Shown here: positions 14,485-23,317 of the stretch, piece by piece | How the letters are laid out: each line of letters starts with the position of its first letter | How positions within the stretch are numbered: the first letter of the stretch is position 1 | NCBI GenBank assembly: GCA_002348535.1 | Contig: DEBL01000372.1 | Location: 27,997-55,931, forward strand | Origin: Deltaproteobacteria bacterium UBA2957 | GTDB taxonomy: Bacteria > Myxococcota_A > UBA796 | Direction: 5' to 3' | DNA: 27,935 nt | Notes under the pieces: generated by a model | What the model saw: the letters and a program-made list of their open reading frames with translations, nothing else | What the model was told of the DNA's origin: nothing | Databases searched by the model: none | Made by a program: the position numbers and the translations under genes

Positions 14485-16437
14485 ATGATCGAAAACAAAA
14501 ACCGAAACCAAGAGGAAGACAAATCCATTGCGGTCGCAGAAGAGAGTCGTGAGGCCGATTGGAAGTCGAAATCGTTCATGGCATCGATGTTCATGGGCGA
14601 CCTCGATGTGGCCATGTGCTACCCCTTCCCAGAGCAACCCGTTGAGGACAAGGCGGTCGGCGACGAGTGGTGCGAGAAAGTGGACCAATGGTGCACCGAA
14701 CACATCGACGGCGAGGAGATCGACGCGACCGGGGAGATCCCGGCTGCGGTGCTGCGTGGGCTGGCCGACATGGGGATGTTCGGCATCAAGATTCCGCAGG
14801 AATACGGCGGTTTGGGCCTGAGCCAAACCAACTACATGCGCCTTCTGTCGACGATCGCCAAGCATTGCGGCTCGACCGTGGCCACCCTCAGTGCGCATCA
14901 ATCCATTGGGGTCCCGCAGCCGCTCAAGCTCTTTGGGACCAAGGCCCAAAAGGAGAAGTTTCTCCCGAAGGTGGCCGCCGGGGCGGTATCGGCCTTTGGG
15001 TTGACCGAGCCTTCCGTGGGCTCCGATCCGGCTCAAATGAGCACAACGGCGACCCCGACCGAAGACGGAAAACATTGGGTCATCAACGGCGAAAAGCTCT
15101 GGTGCACGAACGGTGTGATTGCAGACCTCTACGTCGTGATGGCGGCGACACCACCGATCCAGAAAAATGGCCGGGAAATCAAACAGATTACGGCCTTCAT
15201 CGTTGAGCGGGACACCCCGGGGATTGAGGTGATGCATCGCTGCCGGTTTATGGGGCTGCGTGCCATCGAAAACGGGCTCATCCGATTCACGGACGTCAAA
15301 GTTCCGGCAGAAAACATCATCTGGGGGGAAGGCAAGGGTCTGCGGTTGGCGCTCACTACGCTCAACGACGGCCGCCTCGGCATCCCCGCCATCACGGCCG
15401 GTGCCGTCGGTGCGTTGACCGACCATCTCGCCGCATGGGGGAAGACTCGGCACCAGTGGGGGCGCAACATCGGGGATCACGAGGCCGGCTGCGACAAACT
15501 GGCGCAGCTTGGAGGCGGACAGTACGCCATGCAAGCCCTCGCAGATTTTTGTGCGGCCACCTCTGACCGAGGCGACACCGACATTCGGATGGAGGCCGCC
15601 GCCGCGAAGATGTACAACACCGAGCTCGGGTGGGACTTGGTCGACCTCGGGCTCCAGTTCAAGGGCGGACGTGGGTATGAGACTGCGCGCTCATTGGAAG
15701 CGCGGGGCGAAACGGCTGTGCCCATCGAGCGGGCCTTCCGAGATGCCCGGATCAATCGGATTGTGGAGGGAACGACCGATGTGATGCACCTGTTCTTGGC
15801 TCGAGAATCCCTCGACAAGCACTTGGGCATGGCCAAGCCGTTGTTGAGTCCCAAGAGCAGTGTGGGCGACAAACTCAAGAGCTTGCTGACCTGCGCGCTG
15901 TTCTACGCCCGGTGGTACCCCATGCTGTGGATTGGGGGCCTGTTTACGTCATTCAGTCAGTTCGATGACGACCTCGCCGACCACATGCGGTGGATCGAAT
16001 CGCGGTCGAGGAAGCTCGCGCGCACGCTCTTTCACGCGATGATTCTGAATGGACCGAAGCTGGAGATGAAGCAGTTGACGCTGGCTCGACTGGTCGACAT
16101 TGGCACCGAACTCGCCGTGATGGCGCTCACGGCTGCGCGTGCCCAGACCGATCGCGACAACGGAGACGCATCCACCACGCTGCGTGCCCAGTATTGGCTC
16201 GAGCGCAGTCGGTCGCAGGTAGATGGCTTGTTCCGCGAGATCAAAAACAACACCGATGGCACCGCGCGCAAACTCGCGACGCAAATGATGGAAGAAGCCG
16301 AAATCTTGGAGACCCCCGAAGTGGTGTTGCAACCGCTCCCCGATGAGCACGGATCGGACATCACAAGTGGACGTCAGGACCGACGTTTGGTCTTCGGCGG
16401 CGTCGTTGAGCGAGGTGAGCAAGAGGCCTCGAAGTAG
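14485..16437 (+). CDS. Acyl-CoA dehydrogenase, very-long-chain type
   Basis: A 650-residue flavoprotein that oxidises acyl-CoA to trans-2-enoyl-CoA in beta-oxidation. The N-terminus has KSFMASMFMGDLDVAMCYPFPE (about 28-49), like the SF..G.F.G......PYP element of VLCAD. The FAD/substrate domains follow with TEPSVGSDP (174-182) and GEKLWCTNG. Glu428 in RIVEGTTD lies at the catalytic-base position known from medium-chain enzymes. Short enzymes end soon after this. Here about 190 more residues form a helical C-terminal domain, as in VLCAD/ACAD9, which helps membrane association and dimerisation. The G-rich stretch before the ATG can serve as ribosome site. The operator at 14439-14460 suggests derepression by long-chain acyl-CoA. 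Confidence 0.93.
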   Translation: MIENKNRNQEEDKSIAVAEESREADWKSKSFMASMFMGDLDVAMCYPFPEQPVEDKAVGDEWCEKVDQWCTEHIDGEEIDATGEIPAAVLRGLADMGMFGIKIPQEYGGLGLSQTNYMRLLSTIAKHCGSTVATLSAHQSIGVPQPLKLFGTKAQKEKFLPKVAAGAVSAFGLTEPSVGSDPAQMSTTATPTEDGKHWVINGEKLWCTNGVIADLYVVMAATPPIQKNGREIKQITAFIVERDTPGIEVMHRCRFMGLRAIENGLIRFTDVKVPAENIIWGEGKGLRLALTTLNDGRLGIPAITAGAVGALTDHLAAWGKTRHQWGRNIGDHEAGCDKLAQLGGGQYAMQALADFCAATSDRGDTDIRMEAAAAKMYNTELGWDLVDLGLQFKGGRGYETARSLEARGETAVPIERAFRDARINRIVEGTTDVMHLFLARESLDKHLGMAKPLLSPKSSVGDKLKSLLTCALFYARWYPMLWIGGLFTSFSQFDDDLADHMRWIESRSRKLARTLFHAMILNGPKLEMKQLTLARLVDIGTELAVMALTAARAQTDRDNGDASTTLRAQYWLERSRSQVDGLFREIKNNTDGTARKLATQMMEEAEILETPEVVLQPLPDEHGSDITSGRQDRRLVFGGVVERGEQEASK

Positions 16438-16502
16438 GCCTCCGCTGACCGCGCTGCAGTTCCCATCCCGCTGGTTGCTGGCATGTGGGAGTATGGGACC
16501 CA

Positions 16503-18797
16503 ATGCGTTGGTTTTTGATCATCCTCAGTCTTCTGCTCTCCGCGATGGCTACTCCTGCCTCGGCGCAGAACCCTGGAAGCGCACCGAACGCCGGGCCCGC
16601 CCACCATGGTGCGCCCGGCGAGCGGCTCTGGCAGGCGCCCACTGAAGGACGAAACGAAGGAGTTTGGTACGTCGAAATTGCAGTATGGTCGACGCAAGGA
16701 GCACCGACGGTCACGATCACGACTGGCGGCGAACAGCGGACTCGCATCCTCAACTTGACCGATGTCGGTGTGTACTCGGCGACCTTTCAAGTGCCGTACG
16801 GGCGACTGCTCCCGGTGGAGATTCGTATTGCGGATGGCCCGCGCTTCGACGACCTTGTTGTGCTTCACAACGGCGATCAGCGCCATTCGTGGCTGGTCAC
16901 GGAGAATGGAGAGGTCAAGCGGTCTTCCTCTCCGGTGAGCCAAGAGAGCATGGCGATTCAGGAGGCTGTTTTCTTGGGGGGCGGTGCACTGTGGATCCTG
17001 ATTGTCAGTCTCGTGATCGTGCTGGGTCGGCTTGAGCGAGACGGTCGGGCCGTGTCCTTCCGTCTTCCGGAACCGGTGTGGCTGTTGCTATGGTTGGGGC
17101 TTGCTGTAGCCTGGACATGGCCATCGGCCTTGTCGGACAACAACCTCGTCGTGGGTCGTCACTTCGATACCCCGGGGACGCTTTGGGTCATTGGTGCCGC
17201 AAACCGGTTGCTGGGGAGCGTGGATGCCTACACCGCTTGGCCGTTGGGGGGCGACATCAGCCGCCTCGACTCGTACCTCTTGGTGCCCATCGCCATCGCG
17301 CTGAAGTCCCTCGGAACCGGAAAGATCTTTGGCCTAATTGGCATTGTGGGTGTCGCGGTCAACGCATGGTCGGCCACCCATTTCGCGAAGGCCGTTGGGG
17401 CCAAGCAGCCGTGGACGATGCTCGCCGGGTTTGGTTACGGATTCTGCGGGATGGCGGCGACGGGTCTACTCGAGGGCCACGTGTACCAGGTGTTCAACCC
17501 GTGGCTGCCATGGTTCGGTGCCCTGCTGTGGCGGGCCAGCAGCGAGGACGGAACGCGTCGGCAGTCGCTGGGTGCGCTGGGTTTGTTCGTGCTGTGCTGG
17601 CTCACCACAGCGTATGTGGGCGTGATCGCGTTGGCGATGGCGGCGATGCTGCTGTTGCGATCCGACAAGCGACCGCGCGAATTGATGGTGGGCGCTGCGA
17701 TTTTTATGGCCGCCTATGTCGCCTACTACATGCACGGAACCGCCCCGTCCCGGGAGGAACTGGAGCCCCTCAACCCCATGAGTGCCCACATGTCGGGTCT
17801 TCTGGCTGCCACCCCCGAGATTGATCGGGCCGAGCACTCGATGGCCCCAATCGTCTTCGGCTGGATGCTTGGACTGGTGGTTCTGGGCACCAAGGTGCTG
17901 CCACGGGGCCGATGGCGCGCGCTCATGTGGTCGGGCGTTGGTGCGGTTGTGGCCTCGATGATTCCGCAGTTCGCAGCCAGCCACAACCTCATCTTGCTGC
18001 CCGCCAACTTGTCTTGGGTCACCGGACCGGTGGCTGGCTTCCTCCGGTTTCCAATTCGCTGGGCGTGGCTGTGGTCGCTGTGTGGAGGGGTGGTGGCCGC
18101 ACGCGTGGCCACCCACATGGCGCCGCGCTGGGGATGGCGGGGCCTGCTGATTTTAGGGGTGGTCATTGCCGAGGCGTTCATGCGCATCGGCACGCCCTAT
18201 CGGCAGGAGTTTCGCTACATTGCGGGGCCCACCGAACTGGGCGGGGCTGAAGGTCCGATGCTCGAGTTGTTGCCCATCGTGGAGAATCGCGGGGTGAATC
18301 ACGACCGTTGGATGGCCAACTTCTCGTGCCTCGACCAGCTGAGCCACGGTCTCGCCATTGCCGAAGACTGCGTGCACAGCAAGCCTCATCGCATGCGTCA
18401 GCACCTCAATTTTTGGCTCCAAGATCGGCTGCTGCGTGAGTCTCCCGGGACTGTGGCCCCCACCCTTGCGGGCCTTGGGTTTAAGAGCATCATGCTCCGC
18501 CCCGATCTGTTTCTGACCCAAGATGCATCGTTGATGGAGGCCGAACTCCGCAGCGTTGACAGCAACCCAACGCTGATTCGAGACGGCGGCGTCCATGCCT
18601 TGGTGTTTTCATTCAAGGGCAACCCCGCCGAATCGCCAAAGGAATTGCTGCGCACCATCAAGCCGCCTGAGAATCCTCGCCTGAGCCGACGCCAATGGAT
18701 CGGTGACGCTCACCATGGGCGCTACAACGGCATTGTGGCGCTGGGTTCGTGGGTGGTCATTGCACTCAGTCTTGCCGTCGCAGTGAGGCGCCGTTGA
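16503..18797 (+). CDS. Large GT-C-like membrane protein with N-terminal beta-rich periplasmic domain
   Basis: A 764-residue protein. A signal peptide (MRWFLIILSLLLSAMATPASA) ends in an AxA cleavage motif. A periplasmic beta-rich domain of about 130 residues follows, then about eleven hydrophobic helices, a soluble segment of about 150 residues and a final membrane helix ending in VRRR. The loop after the second helix (VGRHFDTPGTLWVIGAA, then AWPLGGDISRLDSYLL) parallels the WTD..NSMWS and NHPDGGTVLLPD loops of the protein at 23318, so the two look distantly paralogous. The ATG at 16503 is preferred over GTG at 16485 because GGGAG precedes it and the signal peptide begins there. Its stop overlaps the start of the next gene. 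Function is inferred only from membrane design. Confidence 0.75.
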   Translation: MRWFLIILSLLLSAMATPASAQNPGSAPNAGPAHHGAPGERLWQAPTEGRNEGVWYVEIAVWSTQGAPTVTITTGGEQRTRILNLTDVGVYSATFQVPYGRLLPVEIRIADGPRFDDLVVLHNGDQRHSWLVTENGEVKRSSSPVSQESMAIQEAVFLGGGALWILIVSLVIVLGRLERDGRAVSFRLPEPVWLLLWLGLAVAWTWPSALSDNNLVVGRHFDTPGTLWVIGAANRLLGSVDAYTAWPLGGDISRLDSYLLVPIAIALKSLGTGKIFGLIGIVGVAVNAWSATHFAKAVGAKQPWTMLAGFGYGFCGMAATGLLEGHVYQVFNPWLPWFGALLWRASSEDGTRRQSLGALGLFVLCWLTTAYVGVIALAMAAMLLLRSDKRPRELMVGAAIFMAAYVAYYMHGTAPSREELEPLNPMSAHMSGLLAATPEIDRAEHSMAPIVFGWMLGLVVLGTKVLPRGRWRALMWSGVGAVVASMIPQFAASHNLILLPANLSWVTGPVAGFLRFPIRWAWLWSLCGGVVAARVATHMAPRWGWRGLLILGVVIAEAFMRIGTPYRQEFRYIAGPTELGGAEGPMLELLPIVENRGVNHDRWMANFSCLDQLSHGLAIAEDCVHSKPHRMRQHLNFWLQDRLLRESPGTVAPTLAGLGFKSIMLRPDLFLTQDASLMEAELRSVDSNPTLIRDGGVHALVFSFKGNPAESPKELLRTIKPPENPRLSRRQWIGDAHHGRYNGIVALGSWVVIALSLAVAVRRR

Positions 18798-19693
18798 TTG
18801 CGTCATTGAGGCGGTGGGTGGTGCGGATCGGCGTGGGGCTTGTGGTGGCGCTGTTCGGTCACATTGCCCTGTTCTCGGTGGCCCCAGTGCCGGTGACTCC
18901 GCTCATGGTCCTCCGCCTGACCGAGGGGCATGGATTCGCCAAAGATTGGGTGTCAATCGAACAGATGAGCCCCCATCTCGCCCGGGCGGTGATCGCAGCC
19001 GAGGACAACCGATTCTGTGAGCACAACGGCGTCGACTGGTCGGCGGTGGGCGATGTGGTGTCGGAATACCGAGAGGATGGACGGCTCCGCGGCGCCAGCA
19101 CGGTCTCGATGCAGACGGTAAAGAACCTCTATCTCTGGCCGGGGCGGAGCGTGATCCGCAAAGGCATCGAGGTCGGCTTGGTCCACGCGCTCGAGGCGGC
19201 GTGGTCCAAAGAGCGCATCATGGAGGTGTACCTCAACATCGCCGAACTGGGTTCAGGCGTGTACGGTGTCCAAGCCGCCGCTCAACATCACTTCGGTCGG
19301 GACGCGGCCGACCTGACCGCCGCACAGTCGGCGGCATTGGTGTCGATTCTGCCTGCGCCATTGCACCGTGATCCGACGGCACAGACGTCTTCCATGGGTC
19401 GGCGCGTGGGTCGAATTCGGCGATCGATTCGCAACCTCGGACCCTTGTTGGCGTGTGTTCCTGCGCCGCAAAATGGCGGTGCATGGACGCCGAAGCTGCA
19501 GGCTCCCTCCAAAAAGATCGATCCGTCGACTTCCACATCCCCCACGGCAGAAGAGACTGCAACAGAGAGTGCCGACCCACCCCCCGTCGAGTCGGGTGCC
19601 GATGGCCCCAATCCCTCGGCGTTCCCGACCCACAGTCTCACCGAGCAGAAGCAGCGAAGACGCAAAAAGAAACGGCGCAAGAAGCGCAAGTAG
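18794..19693 (+). CDS. mtgA: Monofunctional peptidoglycan glycosyltransferase (MtgA/GT51) with polybasic tail
   Basis: A GT51 enzyme of 299 residues that polymerises lipid II glycan strands at the outer face of the inner membrane. One N-terminal membrane anchor (about 9-32) is followed by the catalytic motif EDNRFCEHNGVD with Glu70. The second motif reads GASTVSMQTVKNLYL where GGSTITQQ is usual. Then comes SKERIMEVYLNIAELGSGVYG and an AAQHHFG segment typical of the family. There is no transpeptidase domain. After the domain, a Pro/Thr/Ser-rich linker of about 80 residues ends in a run of Lys/Arg, which is unusual for MtgA. I chose the TTG at 18794: it overlaps the upstream TGA as TTGA and has GAGG five bases before it. 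An in-frame GTG at 18818 is an alternative. Confidence 0.88.
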   Translation: MIASLRRWVVRIGVGLVVALFGHIALFSVAPVPVTPLMVLRLTEGHGFAKDWVSIEQMSPHLARAVIAAEDNRFCEHNGVDWSAVGDVVSEYREDGRLRGASTVSMQTVKNLYLWPGRSVIRKGIEVGLVHALEAAWSKERIMEVYLNIAELGSGVYGVQAAAQHHFGRDAADLTAAQSAALVSILPAPLHRDPTAQTSSMGRRVGRIRRSIRNLGPLLACVPAPQNGGAWTPKLQAPSKKIDPSTSTSPTAEETATESADPPPVESGADGPNPSAFPTHSLTEQKQRRRKKKRRKKRK

Positions 19694-19713
19694 AAGCCAA
19701 TGCTCAGGCTTCT
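19692..19713. terminator. Hairpin shared by two convergent genes
   Basis: AGAAGCC and GGCTTCT form a perfect 7-bp stem around an 8-base loop. The hairpin covers the last two bases of the MtgA stop codon and the whole cyclase stop codon, between convergent genes only 10 bp apart. It could act in both directions. Neither side has a long U tract (TTCTTC follows on the plus strand), so its strength as an intrinsic terminator is uncertain. Confidence 0.5.
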
Positions 19714-20906
19714 TCAACCCCGTTGAGGAAGTAGGTCTTCACTTCTCCTTTGTTTTTGATGGCGACGAGGCCTCGTTCTTCGATCCGAAACCCCTCCGAT
19801 AGGCGTCGAGCGGTCTCTTCGGACAGTTGAATACGGCCCGGGACCCCATGCTGCTCCATGCGCGCGGCCATGTTTACGGTGTCGCCCCAGATGTCGTAGG
19901 CGATCCGTGTCTGGCCGATCACACCCCCCCACGCCACGCCCGAGTGGATCCCGATGCGCACTTCGAGGGGCAGGCCAAAGCGCCCAGAGAGGGTGTGGGT
20001 GACCTCGACCATCGACAACGCCAGCGTGGCAATGGCGTCCTCGTGGCCCGGGTAGGGATCGGGGGCACCGGCTGCGATCATGTAGCCGTCCCCCATGGTC
20101 TTGATCTTCTCGAGTCCAAGTCCGTCGGCGAGCTGGTCGTATTCGTGAAAGATTTCATCAAGGATTCGGATGAGTTCGTGGGGTCGAATGGCCTCGGCCA
20201 TCTTGGTGAACCCCACGATATCGGCCATCATGACGGTGCACTCGTCATTCGACACTTCAAAGGGGGGTTCCTGACCGCGCTTGAGTTGGTCGACGGCGGC
20301 CCGCGGCAGGGTCATGAGCAGAATCGTGTCGGCCCGATCCGACTGCGCAATGGCCTCTCGCTCGGCTTGGTGCACGGAACTTCGAACCGTGCCGCCGATG
20401 AGCATGAGGGTGATGGCGGCCAAAATCTGAGCGGCCATTTCGGGGGCTTCGTGGGAGGCCCGCGCACCGACCACAAGAACGCAGGCCGTAAACGCCACAA
20501 ACATGGCCCAGCCGATCACCACCGGCAGCACCCGGTCTTCTCGAAAAAAGATGACCTGCGGGAGGAGCGACAGCGGCAGCAACCAGAAGTGAATGCCCCA
20601 CGTGTCGGGAAACATCACCATCTGAATCGGCACCCCAACCAAGCCAACCAGACTCAGAATGATCGCGGCTGCTCGGTACTGTCTTCGATGCTGCAGCCAG
20701 CACACACCGCCGATGGTCGCCTGACTCAGGAGGTTCCCCCACAGGCCGTTGAGGTTGTCTTGAATGAACACCCATGGAATCACGGCGATGCAGGCACTGA
20801 GGCCCAGTACGCACAGGGAATTGAGCAGTCGAACCCGCTTGGCATCGAAGGTGTCGAGGCCGTCGTGCACACCGAGGTTCTGGATTTTGTGGAGCAAAGC
20901 CGTCAT
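19704..20906 (-). CDS. Class III adenylate/guanylate cyclase, membrane bound
   Basis: A 400-residue protein with about five to six N-terminal hydrophobic helices (about 27-175), a short linker helix, and a catalytic domain from about 215. Metal ligands Asp229 (MMADIVGFT) and Asp273 (EKIKTMGDGY) are present. So are Asp338 (DIWGDTVN) and the transition-state residues Asn345 and Arg349. A Lys in EKIKT together with Asp in DIWG is the pairing that selects ATP, so cAMP is the likely product (family knowledge). The C-terminus ends in the usual KGEVKTYFLNG strand. A frame from GTG at 20957 adds 17 residues, but no ribosome site precedes either start. A TACAAT box lies just upstream of the ATG at 20906, which favours that start. 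Confidence 0.9.
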   Translation of the reverse strand: MTALLHKIQNLGVHDGLDTFDAKRVRLLNSLCVLGLSACIAVIPWVFIQDNLNGLWGNLLSQATIGGVCWLQHRRQYRAAAIILSLVGLVGVPIQMVMFPDTWGIHFWLLPLSLLPQVIFFREDRVLPVVIGWAMFVAFTACVLVVGARASHEAPEMAAQILAAITLMLIGGTVRSSVHQAEREAIAQSDRADTILLMTLPRAAVDQLKRGQEPPFEVSNDECTVMMADIVGFTKMAEAIRPHELIRILDEIFHEYDQLADGLGLEKIKTMGDGYMIAAGAPDPYPGHEDAIATLALSMVEVTHTLSGRFGLPLEVRIGIHSGVAWGGVIGQTRIAYDIWGDTVNMAARMEQHGVPGRIQLSEETARRLSEGFRIEERGLVAIKNKGEVKTYFLNGVEEA

Positions 20907-20991
20907 GATGAAGAACCGGCGCCGATTGTACAGCGTCGGTCGCCCGGTGTGCGGCACGGTCGCTGCATCATGAGGCTACAGGAGAGACGTC

Positions 20992-21156
20992 ATGCGAATC
21001 GCAATTGCTGCAGCCTTGATGTTGACGATGGGGTGCCGTCCAAAGACCACCGACTCGGGCACCATCACCGACCTCAACCCGTGCGAAGAAGGCCAGATCT
21101 TGGCCTCGAACGGCGAGTGCGTCAGCGGGGCTTCGGACGACGATACGGGCGGGTAG
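20992..21156 (+). CDS. Small putative lipoprotein (54 aa)
   Basis: A short frame with a good AGGAGAG ribosome site 5 bases before its ATG. The product begins MRIAIAAALMLTMGC, a short basic-hydrophobic signal ending in Gly-Cys, so Cys15 may be lipidated. Thr and Met at -3 and -2 are not the ideal lipobox residues. The mature part of about 40 residues has two more cysteines (31 and 43) and an acidic end SDDDTGG. The stop codon directly abuts the stop codon of the convergent FG-GAP lipoprotein, with no base between them. No family is recognised. The ribosome site, signal and tight packing argue that it is real. Confidence 0.6.
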   Translation: MRIAIAAALMLTMGCRPKTTDSGTITDLNPCEEGQILASNGECVSGASDDDTGG

Positions 21157-23286
21157 TCACTCGCAGTGTGCAGTCGGCATCTCGACGGCATTGTTGGTCT
21201 CATCGCACTCGCGGACCACCTCGATGCCATCCCGATCGTCCACCACCACGGCCAAGCCCTCGGGGCCAATGGCACTTGCAGCGACGCGGATTTCAAACAG
21301 TTCTGAGCTGGCGCCGGGGACGATGGGCGGCGACACATCGACCACCTCAATGGCCGTCCATTCAGGGCTCGTCATGCGATAGATGGTGAACTCGATGTCG
21401 TGCCGCAAGGTCGCCGTGCCCCGGTTTCCAATGCGCACGCCGAGCAGCACATAGCCTTCGCTGCACTCGGCGGTGCAGTGATCGGTGAGGGCGACGGCGT
21501 CGGGGGCGTCGGTGCCGTAGACCGGGTTGAGATCGCCCGACCGGAAGTTGTTGTGGAAGGGCCAGTTGGGTTCGGGCGGCGATGGGATCGACAGGTCATC
21601 GTTGATGTTCACGATGTTGTAGGCGTGCTGGTTCCACGTGGTGCGTCCCCCCAGCCAGCCGCCGTCGCCGCTGCTGATGGCGTACAGCCCCTTGGCCTCG
21701 TAGCCGTGGTGACCGCCGCCGTTGGGCACGATGATCTCGGGTTCTCCGTCGCCATCCGCATCCACAATGACCGGAAACTCGTGCAGGGTTCGCGAGGCGT
21801 GGGTGGCGTCGGCCAACCGAACTTCTCCCGTGGGGCCGTCGAAAATATACAGGCGGGTTTCGTCGGCGTAGACCACCTCGGGCCGTCCGTCGCCCTCGAA
21901 ATCGAACACCGATGATCCGGTGGCGTGGGACGATGCGTCCTCGACGCCGGCGCTCCACACAATGGTGCCGTCGGGTTCGTAGACCACGTAGTGGGTCGCG
22001 GTGGCGACCCCAATCTCGGGCGAGCCGTCGGCGTCGAAATCCGACACCGTGGGCGGCCCGCCGTTTCCGGAGCCCAGCAACTCCCAACTCGCGATGGGGG
22101 TGCAGGTATGGTCCATCACCGTGGCCGTGGAGTTGCCCACCACGATGGCCTCGCCGTCGCCGTCGCCGTCAAAGTCTGCAACGGCGGGAAAGCCGTCGGT
22201 TTCGGCGTCGTCGCGGGAGCAGATCTCGGTGCCGTCGGGCGCGTACAGGGTGTTGCCGGCCACGATTTCTTGAATGCCATCGCCGTCGAGGTCGCTGATG
22301 GCGGGAATGAAGCCCACCTCGGCGTAGGCGTTGTAGCCGCCTTTGCCGCTTGTTCCGCTGAAGCGCTGGGCACCGGTGGCGCCCTCAAAGACCAGGTTTG
22401 CCACCACCACCTCGACCGACCCGTCGGCTTCGAGGTCGGCGAGCGCCGGGGCGTGACCGCCGCATTCGAGGGTCTGTTCGCTCATCCACTCAATGGTGCC
22501 ATCCACGAGCAGCGCCCCGATGTGGCAGGGCGGGCCGCCGGGCGGGGGCGGCGGCGTGGGCGGTGGAGGCGGTCCCACGGGTGCGTCGTCATCGGGCGGT
22601 GGACCCATATCGCCATCGGGCGGGCCGTCGGGAACGCCGCCGCTGACCACCTCGAACAGGGTCACGATTTCAGCAGTGCCGTCTCCGTCGATGTCACCCA
22701 GCGCTGGAGTGGTGTACCGGTACGGAAAGTACTGGTCGCCCACGTCATCGACCCAGCGCTTGAGGATGAGGTGGTTGTCTGTGCCGGTGCCGTCGATCCG
22801 GCGCAGCACGCCGTGGGCGCCGTCTTCGGTGCCCGAGTCGTCGGTGGTCACCACGATGTCGGGCACGTCCCGGTTGTCGATGACGCCGTCGCCGTTGTCG
22901 TCGGTGAGTTGGCCCACGACTGGGGTGCTCAGCACCGTGTCGTACTCGGGGTAGCCTTCAAAGGTGGTGATGGCCCACTCGGTGGCGATGGTCAAGGGGC
23001 CGGTCACGGGCTCGCTGCGGCAGGTCTCGTCGATGGTGACGGCATCGGTCACCTCGAGGGGCGGACACTCGGCGGGCTCGGGCGGTACGTCGGTGTCGGG
23101 TGGAGGCTCTTCGACCGGGCTGCCCGTGTCGTCGGGTCTCGGATCCGTGTCGTCATCGGGGGGATCGGACGGGTCGGGACGAAACGTATCCTCGTCTCCC
23201 CCGGGCTTTGCGTCTGCTACGGGCTTGCCGATCTCGTACTCCACGCACGAGACGGCGAGTGCAGCAATCAACAGCGATGTACGCAT
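21157..23286 (-). CDS. FG-GAP/VCBS beta-propeller surface lipoprotein with CARDB-like C-terminus
   Basis: A 709-residue lipoprotein with signal MRTSLLIAALAVSC (Cys14). An Asp/Pro-rich stalk (about 20-75) is followed by a propeller of repeated calcium-binding blades such as DIDGDGTAEIV, DLDGDGIQEIV, DFDGDGDGEAIVV, DFEGDGRPEVVY and DADGDGEPEIIVP. A WNQHAYNIVNINDD element follows (about 545-560). The last 110 residues resemble a CARDB domain, including ECDETNNAV. One blade is interrupted by a Pro/Gly/Asp-rich insert (about 215-254) that ends in two proline runs. Such proteins are usually on the cell surface and bind partners or glycans. The start at 23286 has GGAGAG before it, while a longer frame from 23358 would start inside the upstream gene. 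It follows the GT-C gene by 31 bp. Confidence 0.88.
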   Translation of the reverse strand: MRTSLLIAALAVSCVEYEIGKPVADAKPGGDEDTFRPDPSDPPDDDTDPRPDDTGSPVEEPPPDTDVPPEPAECPPLEVTDAVTIDETCRSEPVTGPLTIATEWAITTFEGYPEYDTVLSTPVVGQLTDDNGDGVIDNRDVPDIVVTTDDSGTEDGAHGVLRRIDGTGTDNHLILKRWVDDVGDQYFPYRYTTPALGDIDGDGTAEIVTLFEVVSGGVPDGPPDGDMGPPPDDDAPVGPPPPPTPPPPPGGPPCHIGALLVDGTIEWMSEQTLECGGHAPALADLEADGSVEVVVANLVFEGATGAQRFSGTSGKGGYNAYAEVGFIPAISDLDGDGIQEIVAGNTLYAPDGTEICSRDDAETDGFPAVADFDGDGDGEAIVVGNSTATVMDHTCTPIASWELLGSGNGGPPTVSDFDADGSPEIGVATATHYVVYEPDGTIVWSAGVEDASSHATGSSVFDFEGDGRPEVVYADETRLYIFDGPTGEVRLADATHASRTLHEFPVIVDADGDGEPEIIVPNGGGHHGYEAKGLYAISSGDGGWLGGRTTWNQHAYNIVNINDDLSIPSPPEPNWPFHNNFRSGDLNPVYGTDAPDAVALTDHCTAECSEGYVLLGVRIGNRGTATLRHDIEFTIYRMTSPEWTAIEVVDVSPPIVPGASSELFEIRVAASAIGPEGLAVVVDDRDGIEVVRECDETNNAVEMPTAHCE

Positions 23287-23317
23287 GGGCTCTCTCCGGT
23301 GGCACCGAGGCTCAAAT

